Positions 13,579-21,831 of a stretch of DNA of 41,105 bases are shown here, in pieces. The notes beneath the pieces are model-generated. The model searched no databases. It had not been told where the DNA came from and was given only the letters and a program-made list of their open reading frames with translations. Source of the stretch: Scytolyngbya sp. HA4215-MV1 (lineage in GTDB: Bacteria > Cyanobacteriota > Cyanobacteriia > Leptolyngbyales > Leptolyngbyaceae); contig JAHHIA010000024.1 of assembly GCA_019359045.1 (NCBI GenBank), positions 1-41,105 of the forward strand, read 5' to 3'. The position numbers and the translations under genes are program-made. Each line of letters begins with the position of its first letter. The first letter of the stretch is position 1.

Positions 13579-14538
13579 ATGGATCGGTGTTTTGGGTGGT
13601 TGGGGCTGATGACGGTGGTTGCTTGCCTTTCGGGTTGTGCTGATCAATCTGGGTCTTCGATGGTTTCTGCTCAGGCGCAGCCGGTGCCGCAGCCGACGAT
13701 TCAGTTGGGTGAGGGGGTGGGGAGTTCTCGAAATCTGACGTTGAAGCTGTCGCTGTCGAGTCCGGAGGATTTGCGGGTGCGGGAGGGGGATTGGGTGATG
13801 GCGGGGCAGGTGTTGGCGGAACGGGTGCGCGATCGTCTGCGGTTGAGTGGGCAGCGGCGGGAGTTGTTGCTGCAAATTGCTCGGATAAAACAACCGATTC
13901 CTGCGCCTGCGCCGTTGCGATCGGTGCCGGAGGTTGCCAGTTTGCCTGCACCGAGCTTTTTGGAGCAGGTGGCGGAGGTGGAACGGATGAGGCTGAAGGC
14001 TGAGGCGGCACAGCGTAATCGGGAAGCGCAGCAACGGAAGTTAGACTTGCTTCAGTCGTTGCCAGCCAGTGAGGTGCCAGAGGCGGTGATGCCCCATGAG
14101 CAGGCGGTGTTGGCAGAACGGCAGCGGCAGGTGGACCAGGCGAATGCTGAGGTGTCGTTGGCGCAGGCGAGGTTGGTGAAGGCGCAGCACGATCGTCAGT
14201 ATCAGGAATATTTGCACAGCCTTGAGGTGTCGAAGCGGGAGATCGCCCTTCAGCAGGCGGTGTTGCAACATGAGCAGCAGCTTCAGGAACGCACCCAACA
14301 GGAACGCGATCGCGAGTTTCAACTGGCGCAACTCAATGCACAGCTTCAGGCACTCGACGCGCAACTGCAAGCACTTTCATCAACACGGAGTCCCTATAGT
14401 GGCAAAATCAGGCGCATCAAATGGACTGGGCAGATGGATCAAACCCTTAGCGTTGAGTTGTCTTTGTCTATGGCTGCCAATTCCGGGGTTGGGAGTCCCG
14501 GCGATCGCCCAGCCGTCGAGCCAGACAAGGGTCGATGA
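13579..14538 (+). CDS. HlyD-like membrane-fusion lipoprotein
   Basis: Starting at ATG 13579-13581 the 319-residue product has a lipoprotein signal (LGLMTVVACLSGC, lipobox LSGC). Next comes a lipoyl/biotinyl-like half motif (LRVREGDWVMAGQVLAERV), then a long coiled coil rich in Gln, Glu and Ala (about residues 110-250). It closes with a barrel-like return segment (RSPYSGKIRRIKWTGQ). This is the order found in periplasmic adaptor (HlyD/AcrA-type) proteins. The start at 13561 lies inside a direct repeat and is less likely. The last 140 bp overlap the next gene in another frame. The partner transporter is not obvious nearby, so it may serve a plasmid-borne envelope complex rather than ordinary efflux. 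Confidence 0.65.
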   Translation: MDRCFGWLGLMTVVACLSGCADQSGSSMVSAQAQPVPQPTIQLGEGVGSSRNLTLKLSLSSPEDLRVREGDWVMAGQVLAERVRDRLRLSGQRRELLLQIARIKQPIPAPAPLRSVPEVASLPAPSFLEQVAEVERMRLKAEAAQRNREAQQRKLDLLQSLPASEVPEAVMPHEQAVLAERQRQVDQANAEVSLAQARLVKAQHDRQYQEYLHSLEVSKREIALQQAVLQHEQQLQERTQQERDREFQLAQLNAQLQALDAQLQALSSTRSPYSGKIRRIKWTGQMDQTLSVELSLSMAANSGVGSPGDRPAVEPDKGR

Positions 14539-15385
14539 GGGGGTGGAGGAAAGTGGGGAGATGGGGAATCCGGATGCCCTGCAAACGGACCCGAACCCGT
14601 TGAATCCGGCGGGGGACTCATTGGATCGGTTGATTCAGATGCGCCTGAATGATGATGCCTGGACGGCAATGCTTGGGGATTTGCCCTGTTTGGCAGCGAC
14701 GGAAATCTGCATTGGGCAGTTGCAAAATTTGGCAATTCAGAATTCACGCACGCTGAAGGCGATCGATGAACGGATTGAACTGATTAACAACAAGATTGCG
14801 GAGGCAAAGCAGAACAACCAGGCAACGATTAAGCTGGGGGTGTTTGAGCCGCTGGTGCAAAGCTGGCTGAAGCTGGAGGATGTGCCGGTGCAGGCAGGAC
14901 AACCCACTCGCAAACGCGGCTTTTTGAACCGGGTGTTGGATATCTTTGTGCAGCCGGTGAGTGGCATCAATGAGATTTTGAGTTTGGTGGGCGTGCCGCT
15001 ATTTCGCAATGCGATCGGGGGGGATGCGGCGGCGCAACAGCGCAGTATTGCGATCGCCGATTTGCAAGTCAAAGTTGCCGAGGTGGAGAACAAGCGCGGC
15101 GACCTGGCGGCATAAATCCGGGAACAGGTGATTTTGCAAGTGTTGGATTTTGACCAGTTTCGCCGCGAGTTTCAGGTCAGTCAGGAAGTGGCGAAGCGGG
15201 AGGTGTTGCGGCAAAAGGTGCGGGAGATTGACTATCGCTTGGCGGTGGGGAACCAGGATACGGTGAGTTATTTGGGCAGTTTGTCAATGTTGGATCAGCA
15301 GAAGGCGCAGGCGTTTCGAGCCTGGGCAAAGGTGCGATCGCAGTTGGCGCGGGTGAAGTTGTTGGTGTTGGGAGCGGAAGAGTAG
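14399..15385 (+). pseudogene. Secreted coiled-coil envelope protein, interrupted by an in-frame stop
   Basis: From GTG 14399 the product begins with a signal peptide (basic start, LALSCLCLWLPIPGL, cleavage after AIA). About 200 residues follow, with helical segments such as LKAIDERIELINNKIAEA and later VKVAEVENKRGDLAA. There the frame meets TAA at 15113-15115 and continues without a shift for another 90 codons (from IREQVILQVLDFDQFRREF to LVLGAEE). The continuation matches the coiled-coil character of the first part, so one gene was split by a nonsense change. It overlaps the lipoprotein gene by 140 bp. It could be a TolC-like or periplasmic partner of the HlyD-like protein; the family is not certain. 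The C-terminal half has a possible GTG start at 15128. Confidence 0.65.
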
Positions 15386-15404
15386 CGTTATGCAATCGCG
15401 TTCT

Positions 15405-15447
15405 GACGATCGTTCCTTTCAACCGATGCATGATCCAAATAAACAGT
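15405..15447 (-). pseudogene. Displaced, diverged 3' segment of the glycosyltransferase gene
   Basis: These bases match 15559-15599 inside the GT2 gene at 36 of 42 positions. On the minus strand they encode FIWIMHRLKGTIV, against FVWVMHRVKWTIV in the intact gene. The MITE at 15455-15533 lies between the two copies. Confidence 0.7.
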
Positions 15448-15454
15448 AGATGAT

Positions 15455-15533
15455 GTAGGGTGCTGTTAGCGTCAGCGTAACGCACCAATTGCCTGTCGCT
15501 GATGCGTTACGGCTGTCGCCTAACGCATCCTAC
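15455..15533. repeat. Palindromic MITE-like element, 79 bp
   Basis: The ends are near-inverted (GTAGGGTGCTGTTAGC at the left, GTAGGATGCGTTAGGC read inward from the right), and the interior can fold on itself. It supplies the last codons and stop of the glycosyltransferase gene (RLRRMR). This is a familiar type of short interspersed repeat in cyanobacteria. Confidence 0.75.
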
Positions 15534-16395
15534 GCAATCTATTACCAAATAACTTCCAGACGATCGTCCATTTCACCCGATGCATGACCCAAACAAACTG
15601 AAGCTTCTCCTTGAGGGTAGGTAACTGCTCATCCCGCCAAACCTGGCAAAAGAACTGCCAGCTCATCGGCAAAAAACTAACGCGGGGTAGGCATTCCCCT
15701 CGCAACTCGCCCAGCGTGATCTGTGCCTGGGTTTGTCGTCGCGCCTTTGTCAGTAACGCGGATAGGGTTACCCGTGCCGGATGATGCACGATCGCCCGTT
15801 CCGCATACCTCACCTCAAACCCAGCCGCCGCGACTCGTTGTCCCCATTCCTTATCGCCCAGGTTGAGGAGGCGTTCCTCAAATCCCCCCACTTGCTCAAA
15901 CACCGATCGACGGGTGAAGAGGTTGGCTCCTGCCGCATAGCGATCGCGCTTCACATAGACTGCCTGTTGCAAATAACAAACCGAATCGGCATATTCAACC
16001 GGGGTGGGGCGATCGCCCTGGCAGAAAAACTGAATCACACCACCGATGATGCCCGCATCAGGATTTGTCAGCAGCGATCGCACCCCTTCAGCCAGCCACT
16101 CACGATCGGGAATGCAATCGGCATCGGTGAAGGCAATGAATTCACCCCTGGCAATGCTCAAGCCCTGGTTACGGGCTGCATTATTTCCTGGCTTTGCTTC
16201 TGTCGTGTATTGCACATTGGCAAACTGTTGAGTGATCGATGGGATATCTTCAGTGCTGTTGTTGTCTACGACAATCACCTCATAGCGGTGGTAGGGATAG
16301 GTTTGGTAGTAGAGCGCCTGGAGGCAGGTTTGCAGACGAGTGCGATCGTTCTGTACCGGGATGATAACGGAGACAAAAGGGAACTGCATTGCCAT
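15520..16395 (-). CDS. Family 2 glycosyltransferase
   Basis: This 291-residue GT-A enzyme opens with FVSVIIPVQNDRTRLQTCLQAL. It has the nucleotide-sugar-binding EVIVVDNNSTED and the metal-binding TDADC (about residue 92), followed by GGFEERLLNLGDKEWGQRV, which carries the acceptor/base ED-like region. A C-terminal amphipathic tail lies near RVKWTIVWKLFGNR. It probably transfers a sugar to a lipid or polysaccharide at the inner membrane. The final six residues and stop come from a MITE, so the native C-terminus has been replaced. A terminator for the upstream gene ends one base before the ATG and no ribosome site is visible, so expression may be weak. Confidence 0.85.
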   Translation of the reverse strand: MAMQFPFVSVIIPVQNDRTRLQTCLQALYYQTYPYHRYEVIVVDNNSTEDIPSITQQFANVQYTTEAKPGNNAARNQGLSIARGEFIAFTDADCIPDREWLAEGVRSLLTNPDAGIIGGVIQFFCQGDRPTPVEYADSVCYLQQAVYVKRDRYAAGANLFTRRSVFEQVGGFEERLLNLGDKEWGQRVAAAGFEVRYAERAIVHHPARVTLSALLTKARRQTQAQITLGELRGECLPRVSFLPMSWQFFCQVWRDEQLPTLKEKLQFVWVMHRVKWTIVWKLFGNRLRRMR

Positions 16396-16418
16396 AAAAA
16401 AAGAGGTCTTTCGACCTC
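16396..16418 (-). terminator. Strong Rho-independent terminator
   Basis: On the minus strand GAGGTC-GAAA-GACCTC is followed by seven T residues. It ends the secreted-protein gene 16459-17094 and touches the ATG of the glycosyltransferase gene. Confidence 0.9.
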
Positions 16419-16458
16419 CTCAAGGTGCTTCGATCACAACATCTCGCGGCAACACTAT

Positions 16459-17094
16459 CTAGCTGCCGCTTAACCAATCCGCAGGGTAGTAAGCCGTGCC
16501 AGAGCGACAGATTGGCGCACCTTTCTGCGTAATGCTGGAAAGGGTGACCGGAGCCGCCTGGTTGATCCCGATTTGGCTGCTGGCAGCGTGGGTAAAGCGA
16601 TTGTTGGGTTTCGCCACGGCAAACCCACAGGCATTAGCTCGAACTCTGCGAGTTGCCTGTTCGTTGGTTTCTACGGCATAGAACTGGTTGGCAGTTTTGC
16701 CCACCACCACAATCTGACCATCATAGGTTTTGAAGTTGGTGGGACGCGACTCGCTGAAGGCACCGTTGGCGCAAGGGGGAATCAGTTGTTGGGGCAAGGT
16801 GCTGGTGTCGATGCTGATGCCATCCACTTTGATGATGCCCGTGAGAGGCACTCCCCCCGTTCCCCGCACGGTGACGGCACCACAAGCGGAGGCGCGGGCG
16901 CTGCTGGTTTTGGGCGTATCTGGATAGGTGAGCAGCACTTCTTGCTGGGCAGATAGCCCGGTGATAAAGAGGGTGCCGTCAGTATCGCGGTAGGTGTCTG
17001 CAAAGGCAGGGGCGATCGCGCTAAGAACGGCGATCGTACCCAGGGACAGAACCGTAACGGATTGTTTGAAGGTTCGGGACAATGTTAGGGACAT
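16459..17094 (-). CDS. Secreted protein of unknown function
   Basis: The ATG at 17092-17094 is preceded by AAGGGAGC, giving 211 residues. An N-terminal signal peptide (basic start, VTVLSLGTIAVLSAIAPAFA, cleavage before DTYRD) sends it to the periplasm or outside. The mature protein is beta-rich, with four cysteines (SACGAVTV, IPPCANGAF, NACGFAV, APICRSG) that could form two disulfides. The two CG-containing stretches look like an internal repeat. The gene has its own terminator and diverges from the SNase gene. A longer in-frame start at 17169 would spoil the signal peptide. Family not recognised. Confidence 0.7.
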   Translation of the reverse strand: MSLTLSRTFKQSVTVLSLGTIAVLSAIAPAFADTYRDTDGTLFITGLSAQQEVLLTYPDTPKTSSARASACGAVTVRGTGGVPLTGIIKVDGISIDTSTLPQQLIPPCANGAFSESRPTNFKTYDGQIVVVGKTANQFYAVETNEQATRRVRANACGFAVAKPNNRFTHAASSQIGINQAAPVTLSSITQKGAPICRSGTAYYPADWLSGS

Positions 17095-17206
17095 AGATGC
17101 TCCCTTAATGAAAGGGTTAGGGTTTTCAGGAGTTAGAGTGCCCAAACCGGGGAATTCTAGAACTTGCATTGACTAATTGATTGGGTATCGCTGGAGGGAG
17201 CATCGA

Positions 17207-17824
17207 ATGAAACGAAACACGCTATTAAATTTTGCCCCAATTGTAGCGACGATCGGGATTCTGGCAGGAGTGCTGTTGCAGCAATGGCAACGGTTTCCGG
17301 AGTCGAAGCCGGAGGGTGATCGTCCTTTTTGGACGTTCCCGATCGGTGGGTCACGTCCGTCTGGTCAGAGCCAGTTGGCTCAGGTGGTGGATGTGCAGGA
17401 TGGGGACACGCTGAAGGTTTGGCTGAATGGACGGGAAGAAAGGATTCGGTTGTGTGGGGTGGATGCGCCGGAGTTGGCGCAACTGTTGGGAGGGGAGAGT
17501 CGGCAGTATTTGCGATCGCTGATCAACCAGGGGGATGGGACGATGATTGTCTTGCCCGTTGAACAAGACCGCTATGGTCGTACAGTCGCGGAACTGTTCA
17601 TTAAGCCCCGACCTGGGCAAGGGTATCGACCAGAGGAAGAGATTGCGGTGAATGCTCAGATGGTGCGAGATGGTTATGCCTATCACTATGCAAGATACAG
17701 TGATGGTTGTCCGAATGGGGGGATGCTTGCCAGTTTGGAAGCGGAGGCTCAGCAGCAGCGCCGGGGCGTGTGGACCAATCCCAGTGCGGTTAGACCTTGG
17801 GATTATCGGCAGTCGATGAAGTAA
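17207..17824 (+). CDS. Staphylococcal-nuclease-like (SNase/thermonuclease) protein
   Basis: From ATG 17207-17209, with GGAGGGAG six bases upstream, the protein has 205 residues. A hydrophobic N-terminal segment (FAPIVATIGILAGVLL) anchors or exports it. The SNase fold starts near residue 58 with VVDVQDGDTLKVWL. The catalytic set is visible: the DxD pair (Asp65, Asp67), Arg81 and Glu89 in RIRLCGVDAPE, and Arg125 in QDRYGRTVAEL. Family members cut DNA and RNA with calcium outside the cytoplasm. A plasmid-borne exported nuclease could provide nutrients or remove incoming DNA. It is transcribed just upstream of the toxin-antitoxin genes but separated by a promoter. Confidence 0.85.
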   Translation: MKRNTLLNFAPIVATIGILAGVLLQQWQRFPESKPEGDRPFWTFPIGGSRPSGQSQLAQVVDVQDGDTLKVWLNGREERIRLCGVDAPELAQLLGGESRQYLRSLINQGDGTMIVLPVEQDRYGRTVAELFIKPRPGQGYRPEEEIAVNAQMVRDGYAYHYARYSDGCPNGGMLASLEAEAQQQRRGVWTNPSAVRPWDYRQSMK

Positions 17825-17836
17825 ATTTGCTTTACA

Positions 17837-17874
17837 TTGCCTTGCAACGCATGATGGAGGTATACAATCTCCAT
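17837..17874 (+). promoter_or_regulatory. Promoter and operator of the toxin-antitoxin/restriction operon
   Basis: TTGCCT (17837-17842) and TATACA (17861-17866) are 18 bp apart. The -10 box sits between the arms of the inverted repeat ATGGAG / CTCCAT (17854-17859, 17869-17874). This suits repression by the ribbon-helix-helix antitoxin. Confidence 0.55.
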
Positions 17875-17891
17875 CTCGATTTGGCGTTGTT

Positions 17892-18140
17892 ATGAGTAAG
17901 GAAAATATCACCTTTCGGTTGGATAGTGAAAAACGGGCAGCATTGGATGCGATTGCAACGGGACTGGATCGCGATCGTAGTTACCTGATTAACGAAGCCA
18001 TTACCCTTTACTTGGAGATGCACCAATGGCAGATCGAGGAAATTCAGCGGGCGGTTGCTGAGGCGGATTCAGGAGACTTTGCAACTGAGGAAGTGGTAGC
18101 GGCTGTGTTTGCTAGGTTGACCAATGGCAAAAACCGTTAA
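17892..18140 (+). CDS. CopG/ParD-like ribbon-helix-helix antitoxin
   Basis: The 82-residue product begins with ENITFRLDSEKRAALDAIATGLDRDRSYLINEAITLYLEM. This is a standard ribbon-helix-helix DNA-binding domain (beta strand ITFRLD, then two helices). The C-terminal half (WQIEEIQRAVAEADSGDFATEEVVAAVF) is the acidic helical part that wraps the toxin in ParD-type antitoxins. It overlaps the toxin gene by 17 bp. It should neutralise the downstream ParE-like toxin and repress the shared promoter by way of the inverted repeat at 17854-17874. Confidence 0.85.
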   Translation: MSKENITFRLDSEKRAALDAIATGLDRDRSYLINEAITLYLEMHQWQIEEIQRAVAEADSGDFATEEVVAAVFARLTNGKNR

Positions 18141-18408
18141 ATGGTTGCGGAAGGTGCTGAGCAATCTGGAGCAGGCTTACGACTATTTTGCAGAGACTGA
18201 TGAGGATGCTGCGATCGCTTTAGTGCTCAAGATTCAAGCAGCGGCTGGGCAATTAGCAGAATTTCCCATGATGGGCAGAACAAGACGGGTAGATGGGACG
18301 CGAGAACTAGTAATTGCAAATACTCCCTACATTGTGATTTATCGCGTGAAAGCAAAAGCAGTAGAAGTTTTACGAGTGCTGCATTCATCACGGAAGTATC
18401 CGGAGTGA
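18124..18408 (+). CDS. ParE/RelE-family toxin
   Basis: The 94-residue basic protein has the type II toxin fold pattern: ALDDLE-like start (here RKVLSNLEQAYDYFAE), AALALVLKIQAAAGQLAEFPMMGR-type middle, and TRELVIANTPYIVIYRVKAKAVEVLRVLHSSRKYPE at the end. Residues such as the R-E-L and I-V-I-Y-R strand and final LHSSRKYP are typical of the ParE branch, whose members poison DNA gyrase; RelE-like ribosome-dependent cleavage is the alternative. The gene ends within the start region of hsdM (TGA at 18406-18408), so toxin-antitoxin and restriction genes share a transcript. Confidence 0.85.
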   Translation: MAKTVKWLRKVLSNLEQAYDYFAETDEDAAIALVLKIQAAAGQLAEFPMMGRTRRVDGTRELVIANTPYIVIYRVKAKAVEVLRVLHSSRKYPE

Positions 18409-18416
18409 GAAATTTG

Positions 18417-20546
18417 ATGGCTCAAAATTTGGTGGTAAAGACACGTCCTTTACGGCGGTTAACTCGTGCAGAGTTGAAAAATTATTTAGAAAAAGCTGCC
18501 AACATTCTGCGTGGAAACGTTGATCACTCTGAGTTTCGTGGTTACGTATTTGCATTGCTGTTTTACAAGCGAATTAGCGATGTGTATTTAGAAGAAGTAC
18601 GCTTTTTAACAGCCAAGCTGGGTGATCCAGAGTTAGCGCGTGATCCTCGGATGCACAATTTTGTTGTTCCAGACCAATGTCTTTGGGAAGACCCAGATGA
18701 TGCTTCAAAAAGTGTTGCCCGCAAAGCATCAGGGCAGTTAGGAGCAGCCTTAAATGAGGCAATGACCGCGATCGAGCTGGCAAATCAGCCCAAGTTTGAT
18801 GGAATTTTGCAGACGATTGACTTTCAAGATCGGAGCCGCTTGCCCCAGGCAAAATTAGTATCTCTTGTGAATCATTTCGGTACTCAACCGTTGGGGCGGC
18901 ATGATGTTTCCGATGATTTGTTTGGGGATGCCTATGAATATTTGATTCGGGATTTCGCCAGTAAGGCGGGCAAGAGTAGCGGTGAGTTCTATACCCCTAG
19001 AGAAGTTGGTTCTTTGTTGTCGGAAATGATTGAACCCCAGCAGGGGCATGAGGTATGTGATTGGGCAAGTGGGTCAGGTAGTTTGCTCCTTCAGTGTCGT
19101 CGCTATGTGCAGAAGCATAGAGGTGATCCCAATCAACTATTTTTGTTTGCTCAGGAGAGCAACCTGACGACTTACAACATCTCCCGAATCAATTTGATCC
19201 TGCATGGAGTGAGAAGCTGGCAACCTCGGCATGGGGACAGTTTGCGGGAGCCGCTGCATGTGGATGAGCAAGATCAAATCAAGCAGTTCGATCGCATCGT
19301 TATGAATCCGCCCTTTTCGCTGGAGGATTGGGGCTACAACGATTTTCAGAGTGAGGATACAAAGGAGTTTTCAGACCCATATGGAAGAATGGGCTTTGGC
19401 ACTCCGCCCCGCGATAATGGCGATTATGCGTGGCTTCAGCATGTAGCAAAGTCGCTGAAGCCCAACGGCAAGGCGATTATTGTCATGTCTCAAGGGGTGT
19501 TGTTTCGGGGGCAGCCAGAGCAGACGGAGGAGGAAGACGGGCAGAACCAGAAGGCGGATGTAGAGTATCTGATCCGCGAGGGATTTATTCGCCAGGATTT
19601 GATCGAATGTGTGATTGTGCTGCCCTCGAAGTTGTTTTACGGTAACAGTGTTCCGGGCTGTTTGATTGTGCTGAACAAATCTAAATCAGCAGAGCGTAAG
19701 GACAAGATTCTGATGATTTGGGCATCTCGCCATTTTCAAAAGGCGAATCCTCAAAACCTACTACGACCATCTGACTTGATGCGGATTCTGGTGCCCTGGC
19801 GAGCGTTTGGGGATTTGCCTCAGGCGCAACAACTGGTTGGGGAGCAGGAGTACCAGCTTGTGACCGAGTTGGAGGAGGATCGCACCAAGCGCTTGCAGGA
19901 AATTGAGGATGCCTATAACCCAGTGCTTCAACCATTGCCAGCACTGCGAGAGGAAAAAGTAGTTTTAGAAGTAGACTACAAAACCTGGGCAGAGAACCCT
20001 ATAACAGAGCATCCCTATTTTGGGACGTTGGTGCCTTTACTGGCAGAAATCGCACAGCTGGAGCAAGAAATCCCTAAGTTAACTAAGGATGCCAAAAAAA
20101 ATCAGCAGGAAAACCTAAAACTCAAGAAAGCTGAGCATCGGGAGGCGCTGAAAGAGATTCGGGAGCAAATCAGACAACAGTTAAAACGAGTGAAGGAGTC
20201 GATTAAGGATCTAGAAAAACTGGGTGTAGACAAGCAAAAAGAAATTGATGAAGTGAACAACCACTACGATCGCGAAGTTGCCCAGGTGCAGGAAGCCGCA
20301 GCGGATTTGTTGCGGATCTGCAATGACCCAGAGGAGGCAAAACGCTACTTCACGGTAGTTGAGCGCCCAGAAATTGAGGAGAACGAATTTAACTTGAACC
20401 TGCCTCGTTATGTGGATACGTTCGTGCCAGAAGAGCAAATCACAGTTCAGAATTCCCTGACGAATTTAGATACTGCGAGGAAAGCACGTCAAGAGGCAGA
20501 AGAGAAATTACAGCAACTACTGAAAGGGATTGGATATGGTTGTTAA
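18417..20546 (+). CDS. hsdM: Type I restriction-modification methyltransferase subunit
   Basis: This is an N6-adenine DNA methyltransferase, about 709 residues from ATG 18417 (a GTG at 18405 overlapping the toxin stop is possible). An N-terminal helical HsdM domain (ELKNYLEKAANILRG) precedes the SAM-binding motif CDWASGSGSLLL (about residue 214) and the catalytic NPPF (about 297). GEFYTPREVGSLL also matches the family. After the methylase core there is an unusually long charged coiled coil at about 540-650 (LKKAEHREALKEIREQIRQQL) before the C-terminus. It forms the methylase with HsdS and the full restriction complex with HsdR. HsdS overlaps its end by 11 bp. Confidence 0.93.
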   Translation: MAQNLVVKTRPLRRLTRAELKNYLEKAANILRGNVDHSEFRGYVFALLFYKRISDVYLEEVRFLTAKLGDPELARDPRMHNFVVPDQCLWEDPDDASKSVARKASGQLGAALNEAMTAIELANQPKFDGILQTIDFQDRSRLPQAKLVSLVNHFGTQPLGRHDVSDDLFGDAYEYLIRDFASKAGKSSGEFYTPREVGSLLSEMIEPQQGHEVCDWASGSGSLLLQCRRYVQKHRGDPNQLFLFAQESNLTTYNISRINLILHGVRSWQPRHGDSLREPLHVDEQDQIKQFDRIVMNPPFSLEDWGYNDFQSEDTKEFSDPYGRMGFGTPPRDNGDYAWLQHVAKSLKPNGKAIIVMSQGVLFRGQPEQTEEEDGQNQKADVEYLIREGFIRQDLIECVIVLPSKLFYGNSVPGCLIVLNKSKSAERKDKILMIWASRHFQKANPQNLLRPSDLMRILVPWRAFGDLPQAQQLVGEQEYQLVTELEEDRTKRLQEIEDAYNPVLQPLPALREEKVVLEVDYKTWAENPITEHPYFGTLVPLLAEIAQLEQEIPKLTKDAKKNQQENLKLKKAEHREALKEIREQIRQQLKRVKESIKDLEKLGVDKQKEIDEVNNHYDREVAQVQEAAADLLRICNDPEEAKRYFTVVERPEIEENEFNLNLPRYVDTFVPEEQITVQNSLTNLDTARKARQEAEEKLQQLLKGIGYGC

Positions 20547-21831
20547 ATGTTTCCCTGAAGCTCCCGATGAGTGGCTTCACTGTGCAATACATGCAGTTGC
20601 TGAAGTTAGTCCACGTTATCAACTGGACAAGGATAAGGAGTATCCTTTTGTGCCAATGTCTTGCGTTGCTGAGAACTTTGGCGGAATTACTGGTTTTGAG
20701 TCTCGTAAACCCGATTCATCTGGATATGCAAGTTTCAAATTAAATGACATTTTATATGGCAAAATCACGCCTTGTGTTGAAAATGGCAAAGTTGCGCTTG
20801 TTATTGAATTGCCATATGAATATGGTCTTGGTTCAACTGAATTCATTGTGCTGTCGCCTAGAGAAAACAATGATCCTAAGTATCTTTTTGAGTTAGTTTG
20901 CTCTAATCCAGTTCATGGTCGGGTTGTATCCCGAATGGAAGGTTCAACTGGACGATTAAGAGTTACAGAAGACACATTTACCAAGTGGCTTCAAGTTGCA
21001 GTACCTACGTATGAAGAGCAGAAAAAGATTGCTTATTACTTTCACAGTATTGATATTGCGATCGCCCGTACCCGCGATGAAATCAGCGCCACTCAACAAC
21101 TCAAAAAAAGCCTGATGCAGCAACTTTTCACACGCGGCATCCCTGGCAGGCATCAAAAATTTAGTTCACTAAGGATTGTCCAGCGTCGTGTCATTGACAT
21201 TCCTGTTGACTGGGAAGCAACCAAACTTGGCTCATGTATCTCAAAGATACAATATGGAACCAATGAGCCATCTAATGATTATGGTGGCGGCTATCCTGTG
21301 ATTGCCATTCCCCAAGTTGTTTCACCCCGGCTAGAGCTAAAAGACACACCCTTTGCTGCGCTGGGTCAAAGAGAAGCAGACGACTTGCGCTTACAGCAAG
21401 GTGATGTCTTGCTGATACGTACAAACGGCAATCCTGACTATTTAGCGAAGTCTACTGTGGTTAGCGAAGAAGTTGCTGCTCAGCATGTTGTCTATGCTTC
21501 TTATCTCATTCGCGTTCGTACTGATTCTGAACGGCTGTTAGGGGAGTACCTAAATTATTTTTTGGCTTCTCCTCTAGGTAGACGACAGGCTCTTGCTATG
21601 GCAAATACTTCAGCAGGAAACAACAACATTAGTACGCGCTCACTTAAGCAGTTTTGGCTACCAAGACCTGAAATTGCTGAGCAAGAAGAAATTATTGAAA
21701 TTCTTAATAATCTTGAAGACACTATTGATGCAACGCAGGGTGTTCTCAATCAACAAATACGATTAAAGCGATCGCTCTTACAAAACCTGTTAACTGGCAA
21801 AATTCGCGTCAACCTGGAGGCAACTTCATGA
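20536..21831 (+). CDS. hsdS: Type I restriction-modification specificity subunit
   Basis: The 431-residue product (ATG 20536-20538) has the two-repeat architecture of HsdS: a target-recognition domain (about 1-165), a conserved helical spacer (EEQKKIAYYFHSIDIAIARTRDEISATQQL), a second recognition domain (about 205-375) and a second spacer (EEIIEILNNLEDTIDATQGVL). The ends of the two halves are alike (KKSLMQQLFTRGI and KRSLLQNLLTGKI), as expected for the pseudo-symmetric subunit. Each recognition domain reads one half of a bipartite target, which cannot be predicted here. The gene overlaps hsdM by 11 bp and hsdR by 4 bp (ATGA). Confidence 0.93.
   Translation: MVVKCFPEAPDEWLHCAIHAVAEVSPRYQLDKDKEYPFVPMSCVAENFGGITGFESRKPDSSGYASFKLNDILYGKITPCVENGKVALVIELPYEYGLGSTEFIVLSPRENNDPKYLFELVCSNPVHGRVVSRMEGSTGRLRVTEDTFTKWLQVAVPTYEEQKKIAYYFHSIDIAIARTRDEISATQQLKKSLMQQLFTRGIPGRHQKFSSLRIVQRRVIDIPVDWEATKLGSCISKIQYGTNEPSNDYGGGYPVIAIPQVVSPRLELKDTPFAALGQREADDLRLQQGDVLLIRTNGNPDYLAKSTVVSEEVAAQHVVYASYLIRVRTDSERLLGEYLNYFLASPLGRRQALAMANTSAGNNNISTRSLKQFWLPRPEIAEQEEIIEILNNLEDTIDATQGVLNQQIRLKRSLLQNLLTGKIRVNLEATS

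Noticed and set aside
13264-14034. Arg/Pro/Gln-rich open frame antisense to the lipoprotein gene
   Set aside because: Low-complexity shadow frame; the plus strand has a lipobox, lipoyl motif and coiled coil.
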